64,000 bases of DNA from Stieleria magnilauensis (GTDB taxonomy: Bacteria > Planctomycetota > Planctomycetia > Pirellulales > Pirellulaceae), in assembly GCA_007753675.1 (NCBI GenBank), contig CP036432.1:9331281-9395280 (forward strand). Reading direction: 5' to 3'. The translations under genes and the position numbers were made by a program. The notes below the pieces were generated by a model. It was not told the DNA's origin and searched no databases. It saw only the letters and a list, made by a program, of their open reading frames with translations. Below are positions 42,386-50,601 of this stretch, in pieces. How positions within the stretch are numbered: position 1 is the first letter of the stretch; the number at the start of each line of letters is the position of its first letter.

Positions 42386-43558
42386 ATGGATCAGGAACGA
42401 GACACGACCAATAACGCCAAACGTTCGCGACCGGGACGCTTTCGGGCCGAGAAATCGCCGAAAGTTGCTCGTCCGAGCAACGCGCCGCAAACGCCAGCCC
42501 CTTCCTACAGGGGGGAATTCCAGGAAATCCCCGACCCGACGGCTGAACGGGTCGCTTCGGCGGCTGATCTCCTGCCCACGCTGTTTGAACTGCCCGATCG
42601 TACGCCCGAAGGCTTGCTGCGAAAACGCGACGCCGCACGATTCTCCATCCACGACGCCCACAGCGGGCCTCCGGCCAGCCATGTCGATCCGCCTTCGGGA
42701 AACCACAGCCACCTCAGCCACTCCGGACCGATCTCGCCGGTCAGCTCCGATTCCGCGATGCCCGGTGGCATCGGCCAGCATTCCGATTCGGATCCTTCGC
42801 CGCTCGAACCATCACGCGACGGCAGCGAATCGCCGGATGAATCGCGCGTCGCAGCCTACCGCGACGAATCGATGAACTGGGCCACCGCCAAAGCGTCCTG
42901 GGCGACGCGATCGGCCATCGTGATGCTGGTGTTGCTGATGGTCACCCTGGCGTTCTTCTCCGGACGCGGATTCAACAAGACCGGTACGACCGAAGATCCG
43001 TCTCGTTTGACCGATGCCGACGCCGAAGACCTGGGTGAAACCATCGTGGTGATCACCGAAGACATTCAGCTGATGGATGACTCGGCCGCCGCAGAACCGC
43101 CGCAGACCGATTCGGACAATGTCTCGTCAACGCTGATCGCACAGGAATCCCACGCCGCCGACGTTTCCACCGAACCCGTCGACGCCCCAACCAGCTCGAT
43201 CGCTGACGCACCCACACCGGCGAGCATGCTTGGCGAGCCCTCGGCGGTCCTGCCTGGGGAATTCGACCTGGCCGACCAAGACATCCCGCCCGCCCCCTCG
43301 GCAAACGAAGTCCCCAACATTCCGCCGAGCTTTGATTCCAATCAGTCGGTCGTCGCGTTTCGTAGCGGCGAATCGCCAAATGTTCCACCGACCGCCGCAA
43401 CCGATGTCGATTCCGATCCACTGCCTGCCGGAAACCTGCCCGCCGGAATGGAAGACCGCCTGCGGCTGGAAGATGGCCTGCGGTACAGCGACACGCCGTA
43501 TGCGATCGGCAACTTTTTGGAAATCTTGAAAGCCTGGGAAGACTCCGAACAGCAGTAG
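42386..43558 (+). CDS. Single-span membrane protein with long disordered flanks, unknown
   Basis: The ATG at 42386 was chosen because it lies after the hairpin-rich gap and gives MDQERDTTNNAKRSR. The 390-residue protein has a Pro/Ser-rich N-terminal half, one membrane span at about residues 184-201 (AIVMLVLLMVTLAFFSG), and an acidic Pro/Ala/Ser-rich C-terminal part with no known fold. It is similar in style to the next gene product (a CpsD-like protein), and the two are only 102 bp apart on the same strand, so they probably work together, perhaps as the membrane partner and cytoplasmic ATPase of a surface-polysaccharide or envelope system. That idea is inferred from context only. Confidence 0.7.
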   Translation: MDQERDTTNNAKRSRPGRFRAEKSPKVARPSNAPQTPAPSYRGEFQEIPDPTAERVASAADLLPTLFELPDRTPEGLLRKRDAARFSIHDAHSGPPASHVDPPSGNHSHLSHSGPISPVSSDSAMPGGIGQHSDSDPSPLEPSRDGSESPDESRVAAYRDESMNWATAKASWATRSAIVMLVLLMVTLAFFSGRGFNKTGTTEDPSRLTDADAEDLGETIVVITEDIQLMDDSAAAEPPQTDSDNVSSTLIAQESHAADVSTEPVDAPTSSIADAPTPASMLGEPSAVLPGEFDLADQDIPPAPSANEVPNIPPSFDSNQSVVAFRSGESPNVPPTAATDVDSDPLPAGNLPAGMEDRLRLEDGLRYSDTPYAIGNFLEILKAWEDSEQQ

Positions 43559-43660
43559 GCCCCAACGCTTCGTCGCCCGACGCGGCCGAAACGCCAGTCT
43601 GACCGTGCAGCACTTGCAGTCGCGACCTGTCTGTCCTCCTGATTGAAAACGAACCAAACC

Positions 43661-45001
43661 ATGAAGACCAACCAGACGTTTATCGGCGCCTACACACGCA
43701 ACCGTCGTCGCGCAGGCCTGCATCCCAACGACGCCCCCACCGGCAATGAATCCGCCGGCAATGACCTCGCCGGCAGTGACCTCGCCGATGCAATCGCTGC
43801 ACCGGTTGCCAAGGTGGTCGCCGAAGCGTCTGTCCGTCAGGTCGTCGAGCCGCCGCACGCGTCCCCGCCGTCTTCGCATCTGCCACCGGCACCGGTGGAG
43901 GATCACGAAGCACTCGAAAAACTGCTCAGCCAATCGATCACGGTGTCCGACACCTTCGTCGCCGCCAGTGAAGTCTGGATCGATCAGCCCGAAGGACAGG
44001 TCATGCGGATTGATCGTCCGCAGACTGCGCACCCAATGCCGAACCCGATCGAACCCGCCCCGACCGTCGAGTCGGCAGAGCCGGTCGTTCAAGCAGAGCC
44101 GCTCGTTCAAGCAGAGCCGACAGTGCAAGCCGAACCAGCTGCCTGCGCCGATTCCATTGAGCCCACCGCCTCGACAGCAGTTGCCCCCATCCCGGATACA
44201 GCCGACGTTCGAGACGGAAACGTGATCACTCACGAACTCGACGCGTTGGTCGAGGCGGTCGAGCAACAAGCCGAAGAGGAGTTTTCCTATGACGCGAAAG
44301 CTGACGCACATGCTCCGCCCCTGACGAACACGATCGCCGACGATTCAACGGCCGCCCGCTGGGCCGGTGCGACATGGGAGGTCGACGCGTTTGACCTGCC
44401 CTCCACCGTCGCGGAACTGTTTTTTGACGAAGCGTTCTTTCGATCGATCGCCGAACACCTCGGCCAATCGGTGCGTGAAGGCCTTCGCAGCGTGCTGGTG
44501 ACCAGTCTGAGCTCGGGCGAAGGGCGTTCGACCGTTGCGATCGGCACCGCCATTGCCGCAGCCGCCACCGGCGTGCGAGTGGCCTTGATCGACATCGATC
44601 TGGACACGCCCAGCCAATCGGAACTGTTGCGTCTCGAAGTCGAAACCGATTGGGTTGCCGCGATCCGCCAGGGTGAGCGCATCGAAGATGCCGCGATCGC
44701 GTCAATCGAAGACGGCGTGACGCTGCTGCCGCTGGTACTATCCGGTCACCGCGGCGTGCCGATCACTCCCACGGAAATCGACCTGCTGCTCGAACAACTC
44801 GACGGTTGTTTCGATCTGCTGTTGTTCGACGGCCCCGTTGCCGGTGCCTGGGCGACACCTCAAATCGCCGCCGCGGTCGACTCCAGCCTGATCGTCCGTG
44901 ACGCCCGCCGAACCAGCCCATCGGAAGTCGCATTGGCCGCCGCTCAGCTCCGTCGCCAAGGCGTCAAGGGCATTGGCGTGGTTGATAATTTCTGCGGGTA
45001 A
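43661..45001 (+). CDS. CpsD/Wzc-like ATPase with substituted P-loop lysine
   Basis: The 446-residue protein has a disordered, Pro/Glu/Ala-rich first half with tandem VVQAEPLVQAEP pieces and a ParA/BY-kinase-like C-terminal domain (about 255-446). There the P-loop is SLSSGEGRSTVAIG, where Arg replaces the usual Lys of GKST, and the A' motif is VALIDIDLDTPSQSEL, which lacks the usual DxRxP. The final Asp-rich strand is FDLLLFDGPVAGAW. Either nucleotide binding is lost or it is a regulatory pseudo-ATPase. CpsD-type proteins control exopolysaccharide length. The ATG at 43661 follows an 18-bp imperfect duplication (TTGAAAACGAACC / ATGAAGACCAACC), so the TTG at 43643 is a possible alternative start. 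Confidence 0.78.
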   Translation: MKTNQTFIGAYTRNRRRAGLHPNDAPTGNESAGNDLAGSDLADAIAAPVAKVVAEASVRQVVEPPHASPPSSHLPPAPVEDHEALEKLLSQSITVSDTFVAASEVWIDQPEGQVMRIDRPQTAHPMPNPIEPAPTVESAEPVVQAEPLVQAEPTVQAEPAACADSIEPTASTAVAPIPDTADVRDGNVITHELDALVEAVEQQAEEEFSYDAKADAHAPPLTNTIADDSTAARWAGATWEVDAFDLPSTVAELFFDEAFFRSIAEHLGQSVREGLRSVLVTSLSSGEGRSTVAIGTAIAAAATGVRVALIDIDLDTPSQSELLRLEVETDWVAAIRQGERIEDAAIASIEDGVTLLPLVLSGHRGVPITPTEIDLLLEQLDGCFDLLLFDGPVAGAWATPQIAAAVDSSLIVRDARRTSPSEVALAAAQLRRQGVKGIGVVDNFCG

Positions 45002-45041
45002 GGTGATGGAGAGTCCGATGGCAGAAATGTGACAACAAGTA

Positions 45042-45108
45042 GACAGGAAAATCGGTGACAAGAAAATGAAGTCACCGGCACTCTTTTCCTGTCACCTATT
45101 TTCTTGTC
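45042..45108 (+). repeat. Element C: minimal gene-free word element (GACAGGAAAAT / GACAAGAAAAT)
   Basis: Forward words are GACAGGAAAAT (45042-45052) and GACAAGAAAAT (45057-45067), with spacer CGGT and then GAAG. Inverted copies are CTTTTCCTGTC (45083-45093) and ATTTTCTTGTC (45098-45108) with spacer ACCT. The two-word unit and its inverse pair over about 27 nt with three mismatches across a 15-nt loop. It lies in the gap between two convergent gene ends and holds no ORF. Confidence 0.9.
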
Positions 45109-45152
45109 TTTCCGTCCTCACTCTTTTCTTCTGCCATCACCACGCCCCCTCT

Positions 45153-47705
45153 TCAACGAGCAATCACTTCGCCGCCGTCGCGGGTGATCAGTTTCTTGAG
45201 CAACTCCCGATCGAGCTTTTCCATCGTGTGCACACTGCCGTCGGCCATCAGGTAGGTCAACGGTTCAAAGAACTCAGCCTCTTGATCCCAGCTCAAGTCC
45301 TCCGGCTTGGTCCACGGCACGCTTTGCTTTGATTCGATCACGAGCAGCGTGTTGCTGGTTCCGTCGAGGAAGTCTTGCAATCCAACTCCGTCTTCGGTTC
45401 CGAGCGCACTGTTCCCGGTGGCATAGCCGAGGTAATTGGTGTGACCGCTGGGTTGGTCCTTTGACGCATTTGGGCTGCGATAGACTTCCGGCATCTGATC
45501 GAGCAGTTTGAGATTGTTTTCGCTGTTCCAGGGCTCATCAAACTTGTACTGCTCGAACAAGGCGTTCCCCTCAATAAAGGGCAAGATGGCGACGCGCCAG
45601 CTGAAAGGCTGAATCGTTTGGTTTCGGTCACCCACCGAGCCTTCGCGCAGATTGACCGAGCCGGGAAATTTGCGGTAGACGGCATGGAAATTGTGAAACG
45701 CGACTCCGATTTGCTTGAGCTGATTACGCAAACGGGTCTGCGGGGTGATCTCCGAGGCGTTCCTTCTTTTCGGAGCGACAAACTGATCAGCGCCTTTTTT
45801 CCTCAACTGTTGAATCATCGCAAGCGCCTTGGCATCGTCCGATCCTGTGGGCCGCGGCATGGCATCGATCTCGGCCAAGCTTCCCAGTCTCTTGAAACGG
45901 TATTCACGTGGAATGCCTCCTTCGCTCTGAAGTGTTCCCTGAAACGGCATTTCCGGGGTACGGAGGAACGGATCAAACCCGATCACCATCGTGTTTGGAT
46001 CCGGGAATCGGCACGTCACCGGGATGACATTGCCCGTGCCTTGATCGGCCATGGTCAGGTGCAGCCCGGACTGGTCCTTTTGCAGCCTGGTGATCTTGCC
46101 CGCGGAAACCTGCCAATCGGTCTGAGCATCTTTTTTGGTGACCGCATAGAACTCGGCCTGGTCAATGGCAAACAGCATGCCTTCGGGCACCACGCGGTTG
46201 GGTACGTCATACGCGGTCAGCAGCCAAAGTCCCGAGAGTGTTTCCAGCACATCGTTCTGTAGGGCTCCGAGTCGGTCGGCAGGTCCTTCGGGAGTTGCGG
46301 GCTTGGCAGCGTCAGCGGAGTCCGCGTCGCTGGCGGCACCGTCTCGCAACACCTCCAACTTGGCCCCATCCAGGGGCGCTTGGAACACGGTTCCGTCGGG
46401 GAACGTGATTTTGATGAACAATCCCATCAGCAACCCGAGCAACACCCCCAGGAACCCCGACGCGATCGCCGTCGTGATGGGAACCGGACGTCGATACCAC
46501 GGCTTGCATTGCGTCGTCGTCGACTGCGGTAACGGCTGGGTCTTGGCTTCCAATGCGACGGCGTTTTCAACCAGACGAACCAAGTCATGCCCGGCGGACC
46601 ATGTCGCCAACGTTCCAGCCACCTCGCTGGGTGATTGTGGACGTCTGGAGGGATCCTTGGCCAACATCGAATCGACCAGACGCACGAGCGCCGGCGGACA
46701 ATTTGGAACCCGATCGGCGAGACTCGGCGGCGTCTCGCTGACCTGGGCGGTCATCTTGGCGAACACCGTTTGGTGCGCCTGATCCGCAAAGGGCGCATTA
46801 CCCGAGAGCAGTTTGAACAGGGTGCATCCGAGCGAATAGATGTCCGATCGGCAATCCACCTCACGACCGTCGGTCACCTGTTCCGGTGAAACATAATCCG
46901 CCGTCCCGATCGCCTGTCCCGCCGCAGTCAATTCCTGCTCCCGGCCGGATTGGTAGCGTGCCAGCCCCAGGTCCAACAGTTTTACTTCACCCTTTCGGCT
47001 GATCATGATGTTGGACGGTTTGACATCGCGATGGACAAACCCTTGGTCGCTGGTGTACTGCAGCGCCGCGGCGACTTTGCGAATGACCTCGCAGGCATCC
47101 GCGACGGAGACCGGACCGTGTTTTGCGACCAGCTCGCCCAGGTCCAGTCCGTCGATGTACTCGGTCACCAAAACCGCCGTCCCGTCCACTTCGCGAGCAT
47201 CATGCGCGGTCAGGATATTGGGGTGGCTTAGCTGGCCGATGGCGCGCATCTCGGAATCAAAACGATCGCGGGTGCGTTGGTCGGCCAAGCGGTGACCGGA
47301 CAGCAGTTTCACGGCGACGTGACGACCGAGTTTGTTGTGCCGCGCCAAGAACACCTTGCCCATCCCGCCGCGGCCGAGCAAGCGGACGATTTCGTACTCG
47401 CCGATCGTCTGCGGGATGTCCTGCAATTCGGTGGCGGAAAGTTCATCGGCGGCGGCCAACGCCCCCAACGCTTTGACCATCGCCAGCTTGCAATCGGGCT
47501 CGTCGGCCAGGCTTGCCAATGGATCCCTCGCCCGCAGCTCGCTGATCAATGAGTCTTCAGCGTCGTCGACCGTTTCCAATTCGGCCTGACACGTGGTACA
47601 GGAACGCAGGTGTTCGAAAAGCTCGTCATTGTCGGCCTCGGGCAGCCGCCCGAGCGAATAAGCTCTTAATCGTTCCGCCGTCGGGCACTCGGTCACTGTC
47701 ATCAT
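45153..47705 (-). CDS. Transmembrane Ser/Thr kinase with zinc-finger start and DUF1559-like C-terminus
   Basis: Five parts are visible in 850 residues. The N-terminus has an anti-sigma-like zinc finger (FEHLRSCTTC; His32 and Cys36/39). A Hanks-type kinase domain follows (about 102-372): GRGGMGKV, Lys133, HRDVKPSN (225-232), DLG (245-247) instead of DFG, and SPEQ. A membrane span lies at 409-434, then an exported TIGR03067-like beta domain (about 490-590), and a C-terminal DUF1559-like domain (about 660-840, FSWRVAILPFIEGNALFEQY...DFLDGTSNTLLVIES...LMADGSVH). A divergent ECF sigma factor gene begins 182 bp away, which is the usual layout for planctomycete kinase/sigma pairs. Sensing by the exported part and control of the sigma factor by phosphorylation are inference. 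Confidence 0.9.
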   Translation of the reverse strand: MMTVTECPTAERLRAYSLGRLPEADNDELFEHLRSCTTCQAELETVDDAEDSLISELRARDPLASLADEPDCKLAMVKALGALAAADELSATELQDIPQTIGEYEIVRLLGRGGMGKVFLARHNKLGRHVAVKLLSGHRLADQRTRDRFDSEMRAIGQLSHPNILTAHDAREVDGTAVLVTEYIDGLDLGELVAKHGPVSVADACEVIRKVAAALQYTSDQGFVHRDVKPSNIMISRKGEVKLLDLGLARYQSGREQELTAAGQAIGTADYVSPEQVTDGREVDCRSDIYSLGCTLFKLLSGNAPFADQAHQTVFAKMTAQVSETPPSLADRVPNCPPALVRLVDSMLAKDPSRRPQSPSEVAGTLATWSAGHDLVRLVENAVALEAKTQPLPQSTTTQCKPWYRRPVPITTAIASGFLGVLLGLLMGLFIKITFPDGTVFQAPLDGAKLEVLRDGAASDADSADAAKPATPEGPADRLGALQNDVLETLSGLWLLTAYDVPNRVVPEGMLFAIDQAEFYAVTKKDAQTDWQVSAGKITRLQKDQSGLHLTMADQGTGNVIPVTCRFPDPNTMVIGFDPFLRTPEMPFQGTLQSEGGIPREYRFKRLGSLAEIDAMPRPTGSDDAKALAMIQQLRKKGADQFVAPKRRNASEITPQTRLRNQLKQIGVAFHNFHAVYRKFPGSVNLREGSVGDRNQTIQPFSWRVAILPFIEGNALFEQYKFDEPWNSENNLKLLDQMPEVYRSPNASKDQPSGHTNYLGYATGNSALGTEDGVGLQDFLDGTSNTLLVIESKQSVPWTKPEDLSWDQEAEFFEPLTYLMADGSVHTMEKLDRELLKKLITRDGGEVIAR

Positions 47706-47887
47706 CGTATTCTCCTCGTGTTTCCAGTCAGGTTCAAGTCATCATCATGGGAAAGGTTTGCCAGCGGGACGCGTGAGCGACCGGCGGGCGATAAAACCAC
47801 GGTCAACACGCGCCACTGGCGTCCCTTTAGATGAACGCAGGCGTCTGACACCAATTTCCGAAAATGGATTCGGTTACACTTTTCCCT

Positions 47888-48496
47888 ATGAATGCCAATC
47901 CCGATGACCTGCGACGCCACGAGCACCCGACGCTGTCCGATCCGTTTTTGCAAGGCGTGAAACAGAACGATCCGGTCCAGTGGAGCCGGCTGGTGGAGAC
48001 GTTTGGTCCGATTGTGTATCGCTGGTGCCGCACCTCGGGCATCGCCGAAACGGATGCGTCGGACGTGGTTCAAGAGGTCTTCGCCTCGGTCGCGAGGGGC
48101 ATCGACGGATTCGAGCGTCAGAAGGACTCAGGCAGCTTTCGAAGCTGGCTGGCCACGATCACGCGGAATCGCGTCCGGGATCACTTTCGAAAGCTCGCCG
48201 GCCGACAACCAGCCGAAGGCGGCACGGAGGCGTTGACACGACTGCAACAGAAAGCGGACTCATTGGATGAGTCGATCGACGGCGACTCGATCAGCAGCCC
48301 GCTGGTGCGACAGGTCTTGAAATCGGTCGAAACAGAATTCGAACCGGCGACGTGGAACGCTTTCTGGATGTCGACGATCGAAAATAGGCCCGCATCCCTG
48401 GTCGCCGAGACGACCGGGCTATCTGTCGCGAGCGTCTATCAAGCCAAATCCCGTGTCTTGCGCAAATTGAGACAGCGGTTGAGCGAGTTGCCGTGA
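47888..48496 (+). CDS. ECF RNA polymerase sigma factor paired with the divergent kinase
   Basis: The 202-residue protein has sigma region 2 (WSRLVETFGPIVYRWCRTSG...DASDVVQEVFASVARGIDGF, GSFRSWLATITRNRVRDHFRK) and region 4 (LVAETTGLSVASVYQAKSRVLRKLRQRL), and no region 3, so it is an ECF sigma factor. The ATG at 47888 was preferred; another in-frame ATG at 47864 would add eight residues. It lies divergent from the Ser/Thr kinase at 45153-47705, a pairing known for planctomycete ECF groups in which phosphorylation replaces an anti-sigma factor. Both promoters must lie in the 182-bp gap. The regulon is unknown. Confidence 0.92.
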   Translation: MNANPDDLRRHEHPTLSDPFLQGVKQNDPVQWSRLVETFGPIVYRWCRTSGIAETDASDVVQEVFASVARGIDGFERQKDSGSFRSWLATITRNRVRDHFRKLAGRQPAEGGTEALTRLQQKADSLDESIDGDSISSPLVRQVLKSVETEFEPATWNAFWMSTIENRPASLVAETTGLSVASVYQAKSRVLRKLRQRLSELP

Positions 48497-48630
48497 TCTG
48501 CACATCCCATTTCAGCTTCCATTCGAGATAACGGAATTCGTCGACGACTTGTTGAGTGAATTAGATCGCACCTGGGATTAGCCGTTTCGAACAAGCGTTT
48601 GGGCGTCTGTGTTAGCCGGTACGGAAATGA

Positions 48631-48751
48631 GGTAGGAAAATTTCGGAGGTAAGAAAATGATGAGCTGCACCATCCGTACGATCTAGCCAATCTTCCCACC
48701 TCCAAAACCTTCCCACCTCCAAAACCTTCCTACCCCCAAAATCTTCCTACC
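48631..48751 (+). repeat. Element D: gene-free word element (GGTAGGAAAAT), four inverted copies
   Basis: Forward words GGTAGGAAAAT (48631-48641) and GGTAAGAAAAT (48648-48658) with spacer TTCGGA, then GATG. Inverted copies at 48690 (ATCTTCCCACC), 48707 (ACCTTCCCACC), 48724 (ACCTTCCTACC) and 48741 (ATCTTCCTACC), with a 17-bp period and spacer TCCAAA. The word is the same as in element G, which carries a gene; D carries none. It fills much of the 363-bp gap between the sigma factor and the next gene. Confidence 0.92.
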
Positions 48752-48859
48752 TCTCTCCAGCCTCCGTGCCTCCGTCAGCGGCGATTGACATTGCCCCGTT
48801 CGTTTTGTTAGGGATGATCGCGAAACCCTGCCCCCTCCCATCGTCAATGCGAATTCACC

Positions 48860-49561
48860 GTGATCCCCGACCGAGCGTTTGCCCCGATGCTGGCGATAAC
48901 CGTCACCGCGCTGACGCAGCTCGGTTGCGCGCTGCCGACCGGAGTCCTGCGATCGCGGTGGGCGATGGAGGACCCCGAATACGCCGAAAAGTACTGCGAC
49001 GGAGCGGAGAAGAGTGACGTGCTGGGCAAGCTCAAACAGGCCGCCGATGCGCGATTCCAAGAAGACGCCACCGGCCTGTTCGTCTCCAGCGGCGTCACCA
49101 AACGAACCGATGCCGACCACGGGCTGTTCACGGTCGACATCGGAGCGGAAATGTATGCGACCAGTTTCATGACCGCGCGGGCCTCGTTGATGGGCATGGG
49201 CAACGGCGACGACTGGTTCACCGGTCTCGACGCGGGGCTGCGGCTGCAAACGCCCAGCCGGCTAGCGCCCTTCGTCGGCGCAGGCGTTTACGCCGGATAC
49301 GCCAAAGAAGTGGTTTCCGCCGACGACGACTGGATCGACAACGACGATGACGGGTTCATCGATGAACACGGCGAAGACGACGAACGCATCTCGGGCTCCC
49401 TGGCGGCGATCTACCCCGAAGTCGGTGTTCATTTTTGGTGGACGCCGCGAATCCGCTTGACCAGCTACGGACGCTACATGGTCACCACCGAAGGACGCGA
49501 TGCCGATGACTGGCAAGCCGGCTTCGGCCTGGCCCTGTTCACCAACCCCAACCTTCCCTAA
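48860..49561 (+). CDS. Putative outer-membrane lipoprotein with Asp-rich (Ca-binding-like) loop
   Basis: The start is GTG at 48860 (an ATG at 48887 would remove nine residues). The N-terminus carries a lipobox-like LAITVTALTQLGC. The 233-residue product has alternating hydrophobic strands (VDIGAEMYATSFMTARASLMGM, LDAGLRLQTPSRLAPFVGAGVYAGYA, IYPEVGVHFWWTPRIRLTSYGRYMVTT, AGFGLALFTN) and ends near a Phe, as in small beta-barrel outer-membrane proteins. A loop DDDWIDNDDDGFIDEHGEDDE is rich in Asp and resembles Ca-binding or thrombospondin-type repeats. Function is unknown. It lies between element D and the BASS transporter and converges on that gene. Confidence 0.7.
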   Translation: MIPDRAFAPMLAITVTALTQLGCALPTGVLRSRWAMEDPEYAEKYCDGAEKSDVLGKLKQAADARFQEDATGLFVSSGVTKRTDADHGLFTVDIGAEMYATSFMTARASLMGMGNGDDWFTGLDAGLRLQTPSRLAPFVGAGVYAGYAKEVVSADDDWIDNDDDGFIDEHGEDDERISGSLAAIYPEVGVHFWWTPRIRLTSYGRYMVTTEGRDADDWQAGFGLALFTNPNLP

Positions 49562-49570
49562 CTCCATGGA

Positions 49571-49604
49571 ATAAGTAGCGTAAGCTTCCAGCTTGCGTTC
49601 TTAT
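49571..49604. terminator. Imperfect hairpin between two convergent genes
   Basis: ATAAGTAGCGTAAGCT (49571-49586) pairs with AGCTTGCGTTCTTAT (49590-49604), with a bulge and two mismatches. It starts 10 bp after the stop of the outer-membrane protein gene and overlaps the stop codon of the BASS gene on the other strand, so it could end transcripts from both sides. No clear T-run is present. Confidence 0.4.
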
Positions 49605-50563
49605 CCCGCCTGCCCCTTCCCCGCCCAAACCGCTGCGACCAGTGTCCCGGTCAACATGCAGCCGAACGTGTACGCCGCGGTCGGAATCTGCGCCGGCGAA
49701 TCGGCGCCCAGCAAGGTGGCCGCCAGCATGGTTCCCAGCCCCGCGTTTTGCATGCCGACTTCCAACGTCAGCGCGCGGCGCATCGCTTCGGGCATCTTCG
49801 CGATCCGCCCGACGGTGTAGCCGCCCAAATAACCGAGCACGTTCATCACCAACAGTCCGGCCAGCAGGCTAATCGCAACCTGTGACAATCGATCTCGATT
49901 GCCGGCGACCACCGACGCGATGATCCACAACAAGGCAAACGTTGCCAGCAGCGGTGCGACCGCGACGGCGTGACGTCTGACGACTTCACTCCGGCACTTG
50001 ACCCAGTACCCCGCGATCACCGGAACGACCACCGTCAACAACAACGTCACCGCCATCTTTGCCGGTTTAAAAACTTCGGCCCCTGTTTCCAGCCCCGCGA
50101 CGACGACTAATGCGACCGGAACGGTCACCGGAGAAAGCAACGTCGCCACCGAAGTCAGACTGACGCTGTAGCTGACATTGCCGCGCGCGGTCATCGTTAA
50201 CACATTCGACGCCATCGCTCCCGGGACACAACCACACAGCAACACGCCGTAGGACAACGGACCGTCCAGCCTCAAGGTCCGCACCACCAACCAGGCCAGC
50301 GCAGGCATCGACGTGCACTGGACGGCCACGCCCAGAAACACGGTCAAGGGTCGTTGCCGAAGCTCCGTCAATTCATGCCGCTGGACGACCAACCCCAGGC
50401 AAAACATCGTCACCACGACCAGTCCCGAAAGAGCCTTGGAACTCAAACGAAAAGGATCGAATGACTCAGTAAAAACCGGCCAGAAGTACGCCAGCATCGA
50501 ACTGACCACCAGCGCCATCAGAACGCCCGCGCCGCGAAAGCTATTTCGATTTGTACTGTTCAT
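49601..50563 (-). CDS. Bile acid:sodium symporter (BASS) family transporter
   Basis: This 320-residue integral membrane protein has about nine to ten hydrophobic spans. The family marks are seen in span 4 (LCGCVPGAMASNVLTMTARGN) and in the last part (ALTLEVGMQNAGLGTMLAATLL), the two crossover motifs of the BASS fold. Such proteins take up organic anions with sodium; planctomycete members often handle 2-keto acids or sulfated compounds, but this cannot be told here. The ATG at 50563 was used. A GTG at 50605 overlaps the stop of the giant upstream gene as GTGA and would add 14 residues, which could mean coupled translation. Confidence 0.9.
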   Translation of the reverse strand: MNSTNRNSFRGAGVLMALVVSSMLAYFWPVFTESFDPFRLSSKALSGLVVVTMFCLGLVVQRHELTELRQRPLTVFLGVAVQCTSMPALAWLVVRTLRLDGPLSYGVLLCGCVPGAMASNVLTMTARGNVSYSVSLTSVATLLSPVTVPVALVVVAGLETGAEVFKPAKMAVTLLLTVVVPVIAGYWVKCRSEVVRRHAVAVAPLLATFALLWIIASVVAGNRDRLSQVAISLLAGLLVMNVLGYLGGYTVGRIAKMPEAMRRALTLEVGMQNAGLGTMLAATLLGADSPAQIPTAAYTFGCMLTGTLVAAVWAGKGQAG

Positions 50564-50601
50564 GTTTTTTCCGGCGGACTGGCATAACGACCCGTCACGA
50601 C

